Shown piece after piece: positions 1-7,834 of a DNA stretch of 29,994 nucleotides (position 1 is the stretch's first letter; the number at the start of each line of letters is the position of its first letter). This stretch comes from JBJSXF01 sp046086225 (GTDB lineage Bacteria; Actinomycetota; Acidimicrobiia; IMCC26256; PALSA-610): NCBI GenBank assembly GCA_046086225.1, contig JBJSXF010000194.1:1-29994 (forward strand). Reading direction: 5' to 3'. The notes below the pieces were generated by a model. That model ran no database searches. It was not told the DNA's origin and saw only the letters and a list, made by a program, of their open reading frames with translations. The position numbers and the translations under genes are program-made.

Positions 1-174
1 GCACAGGCATCTGATACCTTAGATGTCATTGCAGGTCTCGGCTATGGCGCATTAACAATGGATCTTAAAGATGCTCCCGCCGATGCCAAAAAGGCCTCGG
101 GAATGGTGGGTGAGCTTGTCGCCCATTATAAGTTTGGCCCCATTCCAGGAATTTCGCTCTTAGCAGGCCCTGTG
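1..174 (+). CDS. Unidentified coding fragment of foreign composition, open at both ends
   Basis: Frame 1 is open from the first base to the junction near 175, and the other two forward frames have stops in the first 25 bases. The reading contains stretches such as GLGYGALTMDLKDAP and FGPIPGISLLAGPVHG, which look protein-like, but I do not recognise the family. GC is about 53% against about 70% in the rest of the window. Three leucines use TTA, and AAA and ATT are common, unlike the neighbouring genes. The frame continues past 180 only as a shadow of the ammonium transporter, which is read in a different frame. The piece is therefore not an N-terminus of that transporter. It is either DNA from another genome joined during assembly or a real recent insertion; the first seems more likely. 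Confidence 0.45.
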
Positions 175-175
175 C

Positions 176-967
176 ACGGGCTGGCTGTTCAAGCTCGGTG
201 CGCTCGACTTCGCCGGTGGCACGGTCGTGCACATCAACGCCGGTATCGCAGCGCTGGCCGTGGTGCTCGTCGTCGGGAAGCGGCGGGGCTGGCCCGGTCA
301 CCCGATGCTGCCCCACTCGCTCCCGCTGACCTTGCTCGGCACCGGCATCCTGTGGTTCGGCTGGTTCGGGTTCAACGCCGGGTCGGCGCTGGCGGCGAAC
401 GGTCTGGCGGTGCAGGCGTTCATCAACACCAACCTCGCAGCGGCGGCAGCAATGATCGGGTGGCTCGTGGCCGAGCGCCTGAAGACCGGTCACGCCACGA
501 CCCTCGGAGGGGCCTCGGGCGCGGTGGCGGGCCTGGTGGCCATCACGCCCTGCGCCGGGTTCGTCGGGGGCATGGCCCCGATCTACATCGGGCTCATCGC
601 CGGTGTGCTCTGCTACCTGGCTGTGAGCCTGAAGTTCCGGTTCGGGTACGACGACGCGCTCGACGTGGTGGGTGTCCACCTCGTGGGTGGTGTGCTCGGC
701 TCGCTCCTGCTCGGGCTCTTCGCCGACGACGCGATCAACTCGGTGACCCCGGACGGGCTCTTCCTCGGCGGCGGAACCAACCTGCTCGGCGACCAACTCG
801 TGGCGGTCGGTGCCACGCTGGTGTACGCCTTCGTGGTGACCTTCGCCCTCGCCTGGGTGCTGAACAAGGTCATCCCCGGTGGCATCCGGGTCTCCGAGGA
901 GGAGGAGGCGTCCGGCCTCGACATCGGGCAGCACTCCGAGACCGGCTACCAGCTGGTGGAGCGGTGA
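176..967 (+). CDS. amt: Ammonium transporter Amt, 5'-truncated
   Basis: Membrane channel for ammonium/ammonia of the Amt/Mep/Rh family; only about 263 C-terminal residues of the usual 400-450 are present. The frame begins TGWLFKLGALDFAGGTVVHI, which matches the family's conserved segment with the recruiting Asp and the first pore His. The second pore His lies in DVVGVHLVGG. FGFNAGSA and AFINTN are also family motifs. The frame has a TAG stop at 161-163, and upstream sequence changes composition, so the first five or so membrane helices are missing at a junction near 175. A GTG at 227 would be an internal codon, not the real start. The gene is followed after 55 bp by glnB, the usual amt-P-II pair in which the P-II protein plugs the channel when nitrogen is plentiful. 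Family assignment is firm. Confidence 0.95.
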   Translation, partial: TGWLFKLGALDFAGGTVVHINAGIAALAVVLVVGKRRGWPGHPMLPHSLPLTLLGTGILWFGWFGFNAGSALAANGLAVQAFINTNLAAAAAMIGWLVAERLKTGHATTLGGASGAVAGLVAITPCAGFVGGMAPIYIGLIAGVLCYLAVSLKFRFGYDDALDVVGVHLVGGVLGSLLLGLFADDAINSVTPDGLFLGGGTNLLGDQLVAVGATLVYAFVVTFALAWVLNKVIPGGIRVSEEEEASGLDIGQHSETGYQLVER

Positions 968-1022
968 CGGCCCGGCGGTCCGGTCCGGTTCCGTTCCCCG
1001 ACGACACAGGAAGGAGCGAGTC

Positions 1023-1361
1023 ATGAAGCTCGTCACGGCGATCGTCAAGCCGTTCAAGCTCGACGACGTGAAGGACGCCCTGAAGGCTGCCGGCGTGCAG
1101 GGCATCACGATCACCGAGGTGCAGGGCTTCGGCCGGCAGCGCGGTCACACCGAGGTCTACCGGGGTGCGGAGTACACGATCGACTTCGTGCCCAAGGTGA
1201 AGCTCGAGATCCTCGTCGAGGACTCGGCAGCTGCCGAAGTGGCCGACTGCATCGTCGAGGCGGCCCGTACGGGCAAGATCGGTGACGGCAAGGTGTGGAT
1301 CGTCCCGGTCGAGCACGTCCAGCGCATCCGAACGGGTGAAGCGGGCTCCGACGCCCTCTGA
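1023..1361 (+). CDS. glnB: Nitrogen regulatory protein P-II
   Basis: A 112-residue P-II signal protein, the exact family length. It reports 2-oxoglutarate and ATP/ADP status and controls partners such as the Amt channel. The T-loop carries YRGAEY with Tyr51, the residue that is uridylylated in proteobacteria and adenylylated in Streptomyces and Corynebacterium. The C-terminal signature TGKIGDGKVWIVPVE is intact. The ATG at 1023 is preceded by a strong ribosome site, AGGAAGGAG, at 1008-1016. It sits between amt and glnD, its membrane target and its modifying enzyme. It could equally be named glnK; sequence alone does not separate the two names. Confidence 0.97.
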   Translation: MKLVTAIVKPFKLDDVKDALKAAGVQGITITEVQGFGRQRGHTEVYRGAEYTIDFVPKVKLEILVEDSAAAEVADCIVEAARTGKIGDGKVWIVPVEHVQRIRTGEAGSDAL

Positions 1362-3864
1362 TCCGGACCGTTCGGGCGCTCGGCGCCTGCGTGCCCGGCG
1401 CGAGGAACCGCTCGCGCCGGGCGGTCCGGACGGGGACGATTTCTGCGCCGCGCTGGCCGACACGGTCGACGCGGCCCTCGGGGAGGCGGCGGAGGCGATC
1501 CCCGCTCTCGGTGAGCCGGGTCTCGCGCTCGTGGCGCTCGGGTCCTACGCCCGGCGGGAGCTCTGTCCGGGATCCGACCTGGACGTACTCCTCGTGGCCG
1601 ATCGGAAGGGTCGGTCGGCGACCCGGGTGCTCGGGTCGGCGAGCGAAAGGTGCTGGTACCCGCTCTGGGATGCCGGCTTCGTCACCGGCCACGCGAGCCG
1701 GACCCTCGCCGATTCTCTGGCGCTGGCCTCCGACGATCTGGACGCGCTGACGTCGTTCCTCGAGGTGCGGGTCGTCGCCGGCGACGCCGCCGTCGGGCGA
1801 GCGCTCGAGGCGGGTGCCCGGCGCATTGCCGCCCATCGGCCCGAGCGGGTGCTCAAGCCGCTCGCGGCTCAGGCGGATCGTCGCCGACTCCATCCCGGTC
1901 CGGTCGCCGACGTGCTCGAACCCGACCTGAAGGAGGGCTCGGGCGGTCTCCGTGACGGCCAGGCTCTGGGCTGGGCGGGGTGGGCAGTCGACTCCGCGGG
2001 TGGTCTCGATGCGCTCGTGGCGACCGGCGCGCTCTCTTCGGCGGATCGCCACATGCTCGATGCGGCGATGGACGAGCTCCTCGAAGCCCGAGTCGCGCTC
2101 CACCGAGTGACCGGCGGACGATCCGACCGACTCGTCCTGCAGGAGCAGGATGCGGTCGCGGCCCGGCTCGGAGTGGCCGACGCGGACTCGTTCGTGCGCA
2201 GCCTGGCCGCAGCAGCGCGCCGGATTGCGTGGATCGCACGTGACGTCTGGTCGACGGTGCTCGACGGTGTGACCGTGAGCGGGCCTGCCGAGGCAGTGGC
2301 ACCCGGGATCACGGTGAGCGGTGGACGAGTGCTCATCAAGGATCCCGGTGACGGCTCGATCCCGGCCGCGGTATTCCTCGAGGCAGCAGCGACGGCCGCC
2401 GAACGGCGGTGCTCCTTCGATCGCGATTCACTCGGTCGGCTCGGAGCCGCCGAGTTGCCGGCGTGGGACGTGTGGCAGCGGGCCGCGTTCCTGCGACTGC
2501 TGCGATCGGGCGCCGGCGCAGTCGATGTGTTCGAGGCGCTCGATCACGTGGGTGCGCTCGGGCGAGTGCTCCCGGAGTGGGACCACGTCCGCTCGCTCCC
2601 GCAACGCAACGCGTACCACCGCTTCACGGTCGATCGGCACCTGCTCGAGACCGTCGCCGAGTGTGCGGCGCTCCTCGATGCCGGTGATGCGGCCACGGTC
2701 GGATCGGGTGAGTTCGATGCCCGGGTCGCCCGGTCCTGTCGCCGGCCCGAACTCCTTCTTCTTGGCGCGTTGCTGCACGACATCGACAAGGGCCGGCCGG
2801 GTGATCACGCTGTGCTCGGAGAAGCCACGGCCGATGCGGTCGCCCGCCGGATCGGGCTCGACAGCGAAGGGCGCGAGATCCTGCGCTTCCTCGTGCGCGA
2901 CCACCTCCTGCTCGCCGACACCGCGACGCGGCGTGATCTCTCCGACCCCGTTGTCGTGGATGGGATCGCGGCGGCTTGTGTCGGCGACGGTGAGCGTCTC
3001 CGGCTTCTCTACCTCCTCACCATCGGCGATTCGCGTGCGACCGGCCCGGCGGCCTGGAGTCCGACCAAGGCGGCGCTCCTGCGCGACCTCTTCGTGAAGA
3101 CGGCGGCATCCATCGAACGCGGGGAGGCGCTGGCACTCGCGGCCGACCGGAGGGATGCGCTCGGGGCGCGCCTCGGCGCCGAGCGGGCGGCGGCGTTCAC
3201 CAGTCGTCTCCCCGACGCGTATCTGCTGGCCGTCGATGTCGACACGATGGTCGACCATGAGTCGCTTCTGGCCGGGGTCGGCACTGAGCCCGTCGTGCGC
3301 TGCACGGGAGCAGGACATGAAGTGGTCGTGACGGTCGCCGCCCCCGACCGTCCAGGGCTGCTGGCGACGCTCTCGGGGGCCATGGCCGCGTGCGGACTCG
3401 ACGTGACCGAGGCCGGGCTGTTCGTCACGTCCGATGGCACGGCGCTCGACGTGTTCCGGGCGACCGACCCGTTCGGGCGGGCCACCGAGGATCCGACCGC
3501 GGTCGTCGCGCTCGTCGAGGCGGCGTTGGCGGGCACCCTCGACATCGGTGAGCGCGTCGCTGAGCGCCGGCGGGCCTACGCCCGTCGCGGCGGATCGGTT
3601 GCGACCGCGACGGTCACGATCGTGCCCGGCGCACCGGGGTTCGACACGGTCGTGGAGGTGCAGGCTGCCGACGATGTCGGACTCCTCGCCCGGCTCACCG
3701 GCGCGCTGGCTGCGCTCGGACTCGACGTGCGGTTGGCGAAGGTCGCCACGCTCGGCGACCGGGTGGTCGACGTCTTCTACGTGCGTTCGGGAGCGCAGAC
3801 CGCTGATGAGGGTGAGCAGGCGCGAATCCGTGCGGGGCTCCTCGCCGTCGTCGGGGCCGAGTGA
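1336..3864 (+). CDS. glnD: P-II uridylyl/adenylyltransferase and removing enzyme GlnD
   Basis: Bifunctional nitrogen sensor that adds a nucleotide to P-II when nitrogen is short and removes it when glutamine is high. Domain order is complete: nucleotidyltransferase motif GSYARRELCPGSDLD from residue 69, the LKEGSGGLRD segment, an HD phosphohydrolase with LLHDIDKG (His about 481), and two ACT domains near 660-735 and 769-835 (DRPGLLATLSGAMAACGLDV and DDVGLLARLTGALAALGLDV). Length is about 842 residues, normal for the family. The start is uncertain: I chose GTG 1336, overlapping glnB by 26 bp, since a GTG at 1282 would overlap by 80 bp and no good start lies between 1361 and the catalytic motif. 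In actinobacteria characterised so far this enzyme transfers AMP; which nucleotide is used here cannot be read from sequence. Confidence 0.95.
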   Translation: MKRAPTPSDPDRSGARRLRARREEPLAPGGPDGDDFCAALADTVDAALGEAAEAIPALGEPGLALVALGSYARRELCPGSDLDVLLVADRKGRSATRVLGSASERCWYPLWDAGFVTGHASRTLADSLALASDDLDALTSFLEVRVVAGDAAVGRALEAGARRIAAHRPERVLKPLAAQADRRRLHPGPVADVLEPDLKEGSGGLRDGQALGWAGWAVDSAGGLDALVATGALSSADRHMLDAAMDELLEARVALHRVTGGRSDRLVLQEQDAVAARLGVADADSFVRSLAAAARRIAWIARDVWSTVLDGVTVSGPAEAVAPGITVSGGRVLIKDPGDGSIPAAVFLEAAATAAERRCSFDRDSLGRLGAAELPAWDVWQRAAFLRLLRSGAGAVDVFEALDHVGALGRVLPEWDHVRSLPQRNAYHRFTVDRHLLETVAECAALLDAGDAATVGSGEFDARVARSCRRPELLLLGALLHDIDKGRPGDHAVLGEATADAVARRIGLDSEGREILRFLVRDHLLLADTATRRDLSDPVVVDGIAAACVGDGERLRLLYLLTIGDSRATGPAAWSPTKAALLRDLFVKTAASIERGEALALAADRRDALGARLGAERAAAFTSRLPDAYLLAVDVDTMVDHESLLAGVGTEPVVRCTGAGHEVVVTVAAPDRPGLLATLSGAMAACGLDVTEAGLFVTSDGTALDVFRATDPFGRATEDPTAVVALVEAALAGTLDIGERVAERRRAYARRGGSVATATVTIVPGAPGFDTVVEVQAADDVGLLARLTGALAALGLDVRLAKVATLGDRVVDVFYVRSGAQTADEGEQARIRAGLLAVVGAE

Positions 3865-3884
3865 CGGGTCGCGACCGTCGTCGG

Positions 3885-3890
3885 TAGGGT
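3885..3890 (+). promoter_or_regulatory. -10 hexamer for leaderless start of the Nudix gene
   Basis: TAGGGT is followed by exactly 6 nt and then the GTG at 3897. There is no Shine-Dalgarno in this gap. The spacing puts the transcription start on the start codon, as in leaderless actinobacterial mRNAs. A GTGAC 18 nt upstream, across the glnD stop codon, could serve as a weak -35. Confidence 0.6.
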
Positions 3891-3896
3891 GCGGCC

Positions 3897-4592
3897 GTGA
3901 GCGAGACCGCCGATGCCGGCCCGAATGCCGCCGATCTGCTCCGCTGGGCCGAGACCCTCTCGGGGATTGCCCGGACGGGCCTCGGCTTCACCCAGAGCCT
4001 CTACGAGCGCGAGCGCTTCGAGGAAGTGCTGAAGGTCGCGTCCGACATACGGGCGGCGGCGTTCGAGGAGGCCGAGGCCGACGTCCTGTTCGACGAGTGG
4101 CTGGCGAGCGTCGGCAACGGTGTCGCGGGTTACGTCACGCCGAAGGTCGCGGTCGCCGCCGTCGTCGGCAACGACCGCGGTGAGATCCTGCTCACCCAAC
4201 GGGCCGATTCGGGCTGGTGGCTCTACCCGGTCGGGTGGGCCGACATCGGTTATTCGCCTTCCGAGATCGCGATCAAGGAAGTCGCCGAGGAGACCGGGAT
4301 CGAGTGCGAGGTCGTCTCGCTCATCGCCGTGCTCGACGGGCTCCGTCTCGGCTTCGCGCACATCCCGATGTACTCGCTCCTCTTCCACTGCCGGATGACG
4401 GGCGGCGAGCTCGCCGGCCATCCGCTCGAGACGAGCGCAGTCGGGTTCTTCGCTCGCGACCGGCTCCCGCAGCCCCTCGCCGGCGCGCACCGCTGGCTCG
4501 ATCTGGCGTTCCGGGCGATCGACGGTGAGGCGGTGTCGACCTGGTTCGACGAGCCGCGTGAGCCGATCTGGCGCGGCGAGCACGGGCTCTGA
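3897..4592 (+). CDS. Nudix hydrolase with YjhB/CDP-Chase-type N-terminal domain
   Basis: A 231-residue pyrophosphohydrolase. The N-terminal 65 residues (LLRWAETLSGIARTGLGFTQ onward) match the helical domain found in Bacillus YjhB and the CDP-choline hydrolase CDP-Chase. The Nudix domain follows from about residue 80, with its box around GYSPSEIAIKEVAEETGIE. Two box positions differ from the G-x5-E-x7-RE-U-x-EE consensus: the first Glu is Tyr and the Arg is Lys; the essential EE pair is kept. Substrate is probably a nucleoside diphosphate linked to a small group (ADP-ribose or CDP-choline), but this is not determinable here. The GTG start is supported by the TAGGGT hexamer 6 nt upstream. It follows glnD by 32 bp but likely has its own promoter. 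Confidence 0.88.
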   Translation: MSETADAGPNAADLLRWAETLSGIARTGLGFTQSLYERERFEEVLKVASDIRAAAFEEAEADVLFDEWLASVGNGVAGYVTPKVAVAAVVGNDRGEILLTQRADSGWWLYPVGWADIGYSPSEIAIKEVAEETGIECEVVSLIAVLDGLRLGFAHIPMYSLLFHCRMTGGELAGHPLETSAVGFFARDRLPQPLAGAHRWLDLAFRAIDGEAVSTWFDEPREPIWRGEHGL

Positions 4593-4637
4593 TCGGGGCT
4601 GTTCGCCGGATCGGAAGGTTCCGGCGCCGACCGGCGC

Positions 4638-5126
4638 TCAGCCGGAGAGCTGCTCGAGCAGCAGCGCGACGATGGACGCGTCGCCCCGGGCCTGCTCCCA
4701 GGCGTCGGCCACGGCGTCGTGGTCGACCATGCCCGACCGGTCGGGCTCCCGGCCCAGCACGGCACGGGCCCGGGTGACGAGATCCGCCGGTTCGAGCGCA
4801 TCGTCGTACGCCGCGTAGCACTCGAGTCCGTCCCAGCATGCGCTGAGCGGTCGCACATCGCTCCCGAGGCGCAGGGCGTGGGGATCGGCGCCGGCGCCGA
4901 GGAGGTCGGTGAACGTCTCCAGGATCTCGTGGTGGGAACAACCGGCGGGCAGCGTGTACCGGGCCGCCGGGTGGAGCCGGAACTCGAGGGTGACCTCGTC
5001 GGCCGTGTCGACGAACCAGGTCTGGGCGCCGTTCACGTAGGCATCGACCGGCGGTCCGAGGCCTTCGTCGATCGCGGCGATCAGCGCGGGCGAGATGGTC
5101 CAGAGGGCGGCGGCGATCCGGGGCAC
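4638..5126 (-). CDS. Hypothetical protein, 162 residues
   Basis: I do not recognise a family. The protein has no signal peptide or membrane segment and is rich in Asp, Glu and Ala. It contains ALWTISPALIAAIDEG near the N-terminus and a Trp/Tyr-containing segment, ACWDGLECYAAYDDALEP, near its middle. The longer open frame upstream runs into the amidase on the other strand, so I place the start at GTG 5126, seven nucleotides after a TACGGT hexamer. It diverges from the amidase with only 40 bp between the two start codons and converges on the Nudix gene. Third-position GC is high, as in its neighbours, so it is likely a real gene. Confidence 0.7.
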   Translation of the reverse strand: MPRIAAALWTISPALIAAIDEGLGPPVDAYVNGAQTWFVDTADEVTLEFRLHPAARYTLPAGCSHHEILETFTDLLGAGADPHALRLGSDVRPLSACWDGLECYAAYDDALEPADLVTRARAVLGREPDRSGMVDHDAVADAWEQARGDASIVALLLEQLSG

Positions 5127-5133
5127 GGCGTAG

Positions 5134-5160
5134 ACCGTAGGCGGTGCGAGGCCGTACGAT
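5134..5160. promoter_or_regulatory. Compact divergent promoter with two leaderless -10 hexamers
   Basis: On the minus strand TACGGT (5139-5134) lies 7 nt before GTG 5126. On the plus strand TACGAT (5155-5160) lies 6 nt before GTG 5167. The two hexamers are 15 bp apart, so each promoter's -35 region must overlap the other's -10; the two genes probably compete for polymerase. Neither start codon has a Shine-Dalgarno. Confidence 0.6.
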
Positions 5161-5166
5161 CCGCCC

Positions 5167-6591
5167 GTGACCGAGATCTGGGAACTCGATGCCTGGGAGC
5201 TCGCCGACGCCGTGCGCGACGGTCGCCTCCGCTCGACCGAGCTAGTCGACACGTTCGCGAGTCGGATCGCGAACCTCGATCCGGAGCTCAACGCGTTCTG
5301 CCACCTCGACCTCGAGGGGGCCCGGGCCCGGGCTACCGAGATCGACGCGCAGGTCGCAGCGGGCGAGGACCCGGGTCCGTGGGCGGGCGTGCCGATGGGG
5401 GTGAAGGAGCTCGCCCAGGTCGAGGGTTGGCCCGACACCCACGCGTCGCGAGTGTTCGCCGATGACATCGCCGCAGCCGACTGCACCGAGGTGGCCCGGT
5501 TGCGCGCCGCGGGCGCGGTGTTCCTCGGGCTCACGACCTCACCCGAGTTCGGGTCGGTCAACTGGACCCGCACCTACCTGCACGGAACTACCCGCAATCC
5601 GTGGGATCCCGAGCGAACTCCGGGTGGCTCGTCGGGCGGTTCGGCGGCAGCGGTCGCGGCGGGCATGACTCCGATCAGCACCGGGAGCGACGGCGGCGGC
5701 TCGATCCGCATCCCGAGCGCGTACAGCGGTCTGTTCGGCTTCAAGGTGAGTTTCGGTCGGGTCGGCAATCACGCAGCGTTCGACAACGGGCTCACTGCGG
5801 TGCCCGGACCGATGTGCCGCTCGGTGCGCGACGCGGCCCGCTACGTCGACGCCATCGCCGGGCCCACGGCAATCGATCCGACCTCCCTCCCGAAGCCGCC
5901 GTCCTACGAGGATGCGCTGGTGTCGGGCCGGGCGGCCGAGCGGGTGCGGGGGCTGCGCGCGGCGTGGTCTTCGACGCTCGGGTTCGCGGCGTGCGAGCCC
6001 GAGGTCGCCGAGATGGCGCACGCCGCGGCGGTCGCGCTGTGTGCCGATGCCGGGATCGAACTCGTCGATCTCGACGTGCGCTTCCCGCGGCCGGGCACGT
6101 CGTGGGCGTTGCTCTCGGTGGTGTCGGGCGCGAGCCACTACGGCGAGCGGGTGTTCGCCCGACCGCTCGAGGAGCTCACCCCGGTCGTGCGGGGCGGCTA
6201 CGAGATCCTGCCCGCCATGACGATGCCTGCGTACCTGAAGGCGCTGCGTCGGCGCGACGAGCTCCTCGCCGCGATCGCGGCCGTATTCGACGAGGTCGAC
6301 CTGCTCCTCACCCCGACGACGGCGACCACCGCGTTCCGGGCCGAGGGTCCGCCCCCGCTCGAGATCGACGGTCAATCGGTCGGCGGCATGGGCTCGGTTC
6401 CCTTCACCGCGCCGTTCAACATGTCGGGGATGCCGGCCGTGAGCATTCCCTGCGGGCTCGCGTCCGACGGTCTGCCGGTCGGCCTCCAGGTCGTGACCCG
6501 GCGACACGACGAGGAGCTCGTGCTCGGCTGCGGGGCGATCGCCGAGGCGAACCGACCCTGGGCCAAGCTCGCGCCGCTCGCGTACACCTGA
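5167..6591 (+). CDS. Amidase-signature family hydrolase
   Basis: A 474-residue cytoplasmic amidase of the Ser-cisSer-Lys family. The catalytic Lys is in GVPMGVKEL (Lys80), the cis-Ser in TPGGSSGGSA (about Ser155), and the nucleophile in GSDGGGSIRIPS (about Ser179). Length and motifs are complete. It is not next to gatB or gatC, and the family also includes aryl-acylamidases, 6-aminohexanoate cyclic-dimer hydrolases and peptide amidases. I therefore call it a general amidase rather than GatA of the Glu-tRNA amidotransferase. The GTG start is placed by the TACGAT hexamer 6 nt upstream. It is followed 82 bp later by the metallo-hydrolase gene, which has its own promoter signal. Confidence 0.92.
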   Translation: MTEIWELDAWELADAVRDGRLRSTELVDTFASRIANLDPELNAFCHLDLEGARARATEIDAQVAAGEDPGPWAGVPMGVKELAQVEGWPDTHASRVFADDIAAADCTEVARLRAAGAVFLGLTTSPEFGSVNWTRTYLHGTTRNPWDPERTPGGSSGGSAAAVAAGMTPISTGSDGGGSIRIPSAYSGLFGFKVSFGRVGNHAAFDNGLTAVPGPMCRSVRDAARYVDAIAGPTAIDPTSLPKPPSYEDALVSGRAAERVRGLRAAWSSTLGFAACEPEVAEMAHAAAVALCADAGIELVDLDVRFPRPGTSWALLSVVSGASHYGERVFARPLEELTPVVRGGYEILPAMTMPAYLKALRRRDELLAAIAAVFDEVDLLLTPTTATTAFRAEGPPPLEIDGQSVGGMGSVPFTAPFNMSGMPAVSIPCGLASDGLPVGLQVVTRRHDEELVLGCGAIAEANRPWAKLAPLAYT

Positions 6592-6660
6592 GCGGGTCCG
6601 GAGCTCATCCGGGGCCGCGGGTGGGCGCGGCGTCCGGCCCGGGGTCGCGTCGGCGGCGGC

Positions 6661-6666
6661 TACCCT
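6661..6666 (+). promoter_or_regulatory. -10 hexamer for leaderless start of the metallo-hydrolase gene
   Basis: TACCCT lies 7 nt before GTG 6674, with no Shine-Dalgarno between them. It matches the TAnnnT-to-start pattern seen at many leading genes of this window and indicates a leaderless mRNA for the 6674-9180 pair. Confidence 0.6.
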
Positions 6667-6673
6667 CCGGCGC

Positions 6674-7834
6674 GTGACCGACCCGGCCCCCCGATCCCGA
6701 CCGCCGCGGCAGGAGCAGGAGCCGGCTGCGGAGGGGGTCACCGAGGTCGCGCCGGGTGTGCTGCGCATGCAGCTGCCCATCTGGATGCCGGGGCTCGGGC
6801 ACGTGAACATGTACGGCCTGGTCGACGATTCGGGCATCGCGGTGGTCGATCCCGGTCTCCCCGGTCCGCAGTCCTGGAAGGCGCTGAAGCAGCGGCTGGC
6901 CACGGCCGGCTATCGCCTGCGGGACATCCACACCGTGATCGTCACCCACTCCCACCCCGATCACTTCGGTGGGGCGGGCCGGATCGCGCACGAGACGGGC
7001 GCGCGTTTGGTGACCCACCGGGCCTTCGCGACGTGGACGGTGAAGGGCCCGTCGCCGCAGCGGGCGCTGAGCGACGAGGAAGCGCGACGACTGGAGCTGG
7101 AGGCCGCCGCCTTCGCGCAGGCAGTCGACGCGCCCGAGGAGATCCCGACGATCGAGGACGACGCGATCGTCGAGGCGGAGCAGACCACCTCGGGCGGCTG
7201 GGGTCGTCCGACCCCGTGGGGCACTGTCACCGACGGACCGCCGTTCAAGCGGCGGATGATGATCCGGGCCATGCGTTTCCTGTTCAGCCCACCCGAGCCG
7301 ACCCAGCGGGTGCAGCACGGCGAGCGGATCGTGATCGGTCGGCGCGAGTGGCGCGCCGTCCACACCCCGGGTCACACCGTCGACCACCTGTGTCTCTGGG
7401 ATCCCGAGCACGGCACGCTGCTCACCGGTGATCACGTGCTGCCGTCGATCACCCCGCACGTGTCGGGCGTGCGGGAAGCCGATTCGCTGCGCTCATACCT
7501 CGCCACCCTCGAACTCGTCGCGAACCTGCCCGATGTGCGGCTCGGGCTCCCGGCCCACGGGCATCCCTTCGCCGACGTGCCGGGCCGGGTCGCGGCGATC
7601 GCCGAGCACCACGCCGAACGTATGGACCTGCTGCGCCGGGCCGGATTGGCGATCGGACCGGCGACCGTTCCGGCGCTGTCACGCGAGGTCTTCCCCGAGC
7701 GGCACTGGGGGACGATGGCCGAGAGCGAGACCTTCGCCCACCTCGAGCACCTCGTGCATGCGGGCGGCGCCGAGCGCTCCGAGGAGGACGGCATGCTCGT
7801 GTACCGCATGGCCCCGGTGCGGGGCGCGGCGTGA
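6674..7834 (+). CDS. Metallo-beta-lactamase-fold hydrolase
   Basis: A 386-residue zinc hydrolase. The metal motif HSHPDH is at residues 92-97, with later ligands in HTPGHTVDH and LLTGDH and a final AHGHPF. A C-terminal helical region with AEHHAERMDLL resembles the LACTB2-like group, which includes thioesterases, lactonases and RNases, so the substrate is unknown. An insert of about 80 residues, rich in Glu and Ala, sits between the first and second metal motifs. The first 25 residues are Pro/Arg/Glu-rich and not part of the fold. Its TGA overlaps the GTG of the next gene by 4 bp (GTGA), so the two are translationally coupled. Confidence 0.9.
   Translation: MTDPAPRSRPPRQEQEPAAEGVTEVAPGVLRMQLPIWMPGLGHVNMYGLVDDSGIAVVDPGLPGPQSWKALKQRLATAGYRLRDIHTVIVTHSHPDHFGGAGRIAHETGARLVTHRAFATWTVKGPSPQRALSDEEARRLELEAAAFAQAVDAPEEIPTIEDDAIVEAEQTTSGGWGRPTPWGTVTDGPPFKRRMMIRAMRFLFSPPEPTQRVQHGERIVIGRREWRAVHTPGHTVDHLCLWDPEHGTLLTGDHVLPSITPHVSGVREADSLRSYLATLELVANLPDVRLGLPAHGHPFADVPGRVAAIAEHHAERMDLLRRAGLAIGPATVPALSREVFPERHWGTMAESETFAHLEHLVHAGGAERSEEDGMLVYRMAPVRGAA

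Noticed and set aside
1282..1335. GTG 1282 as the glnD start
   Set aside because: It would overlap glnB by 80 bp and adds Ser/Arg-rich residues with no similarity to GlnD, though it is not excluded.
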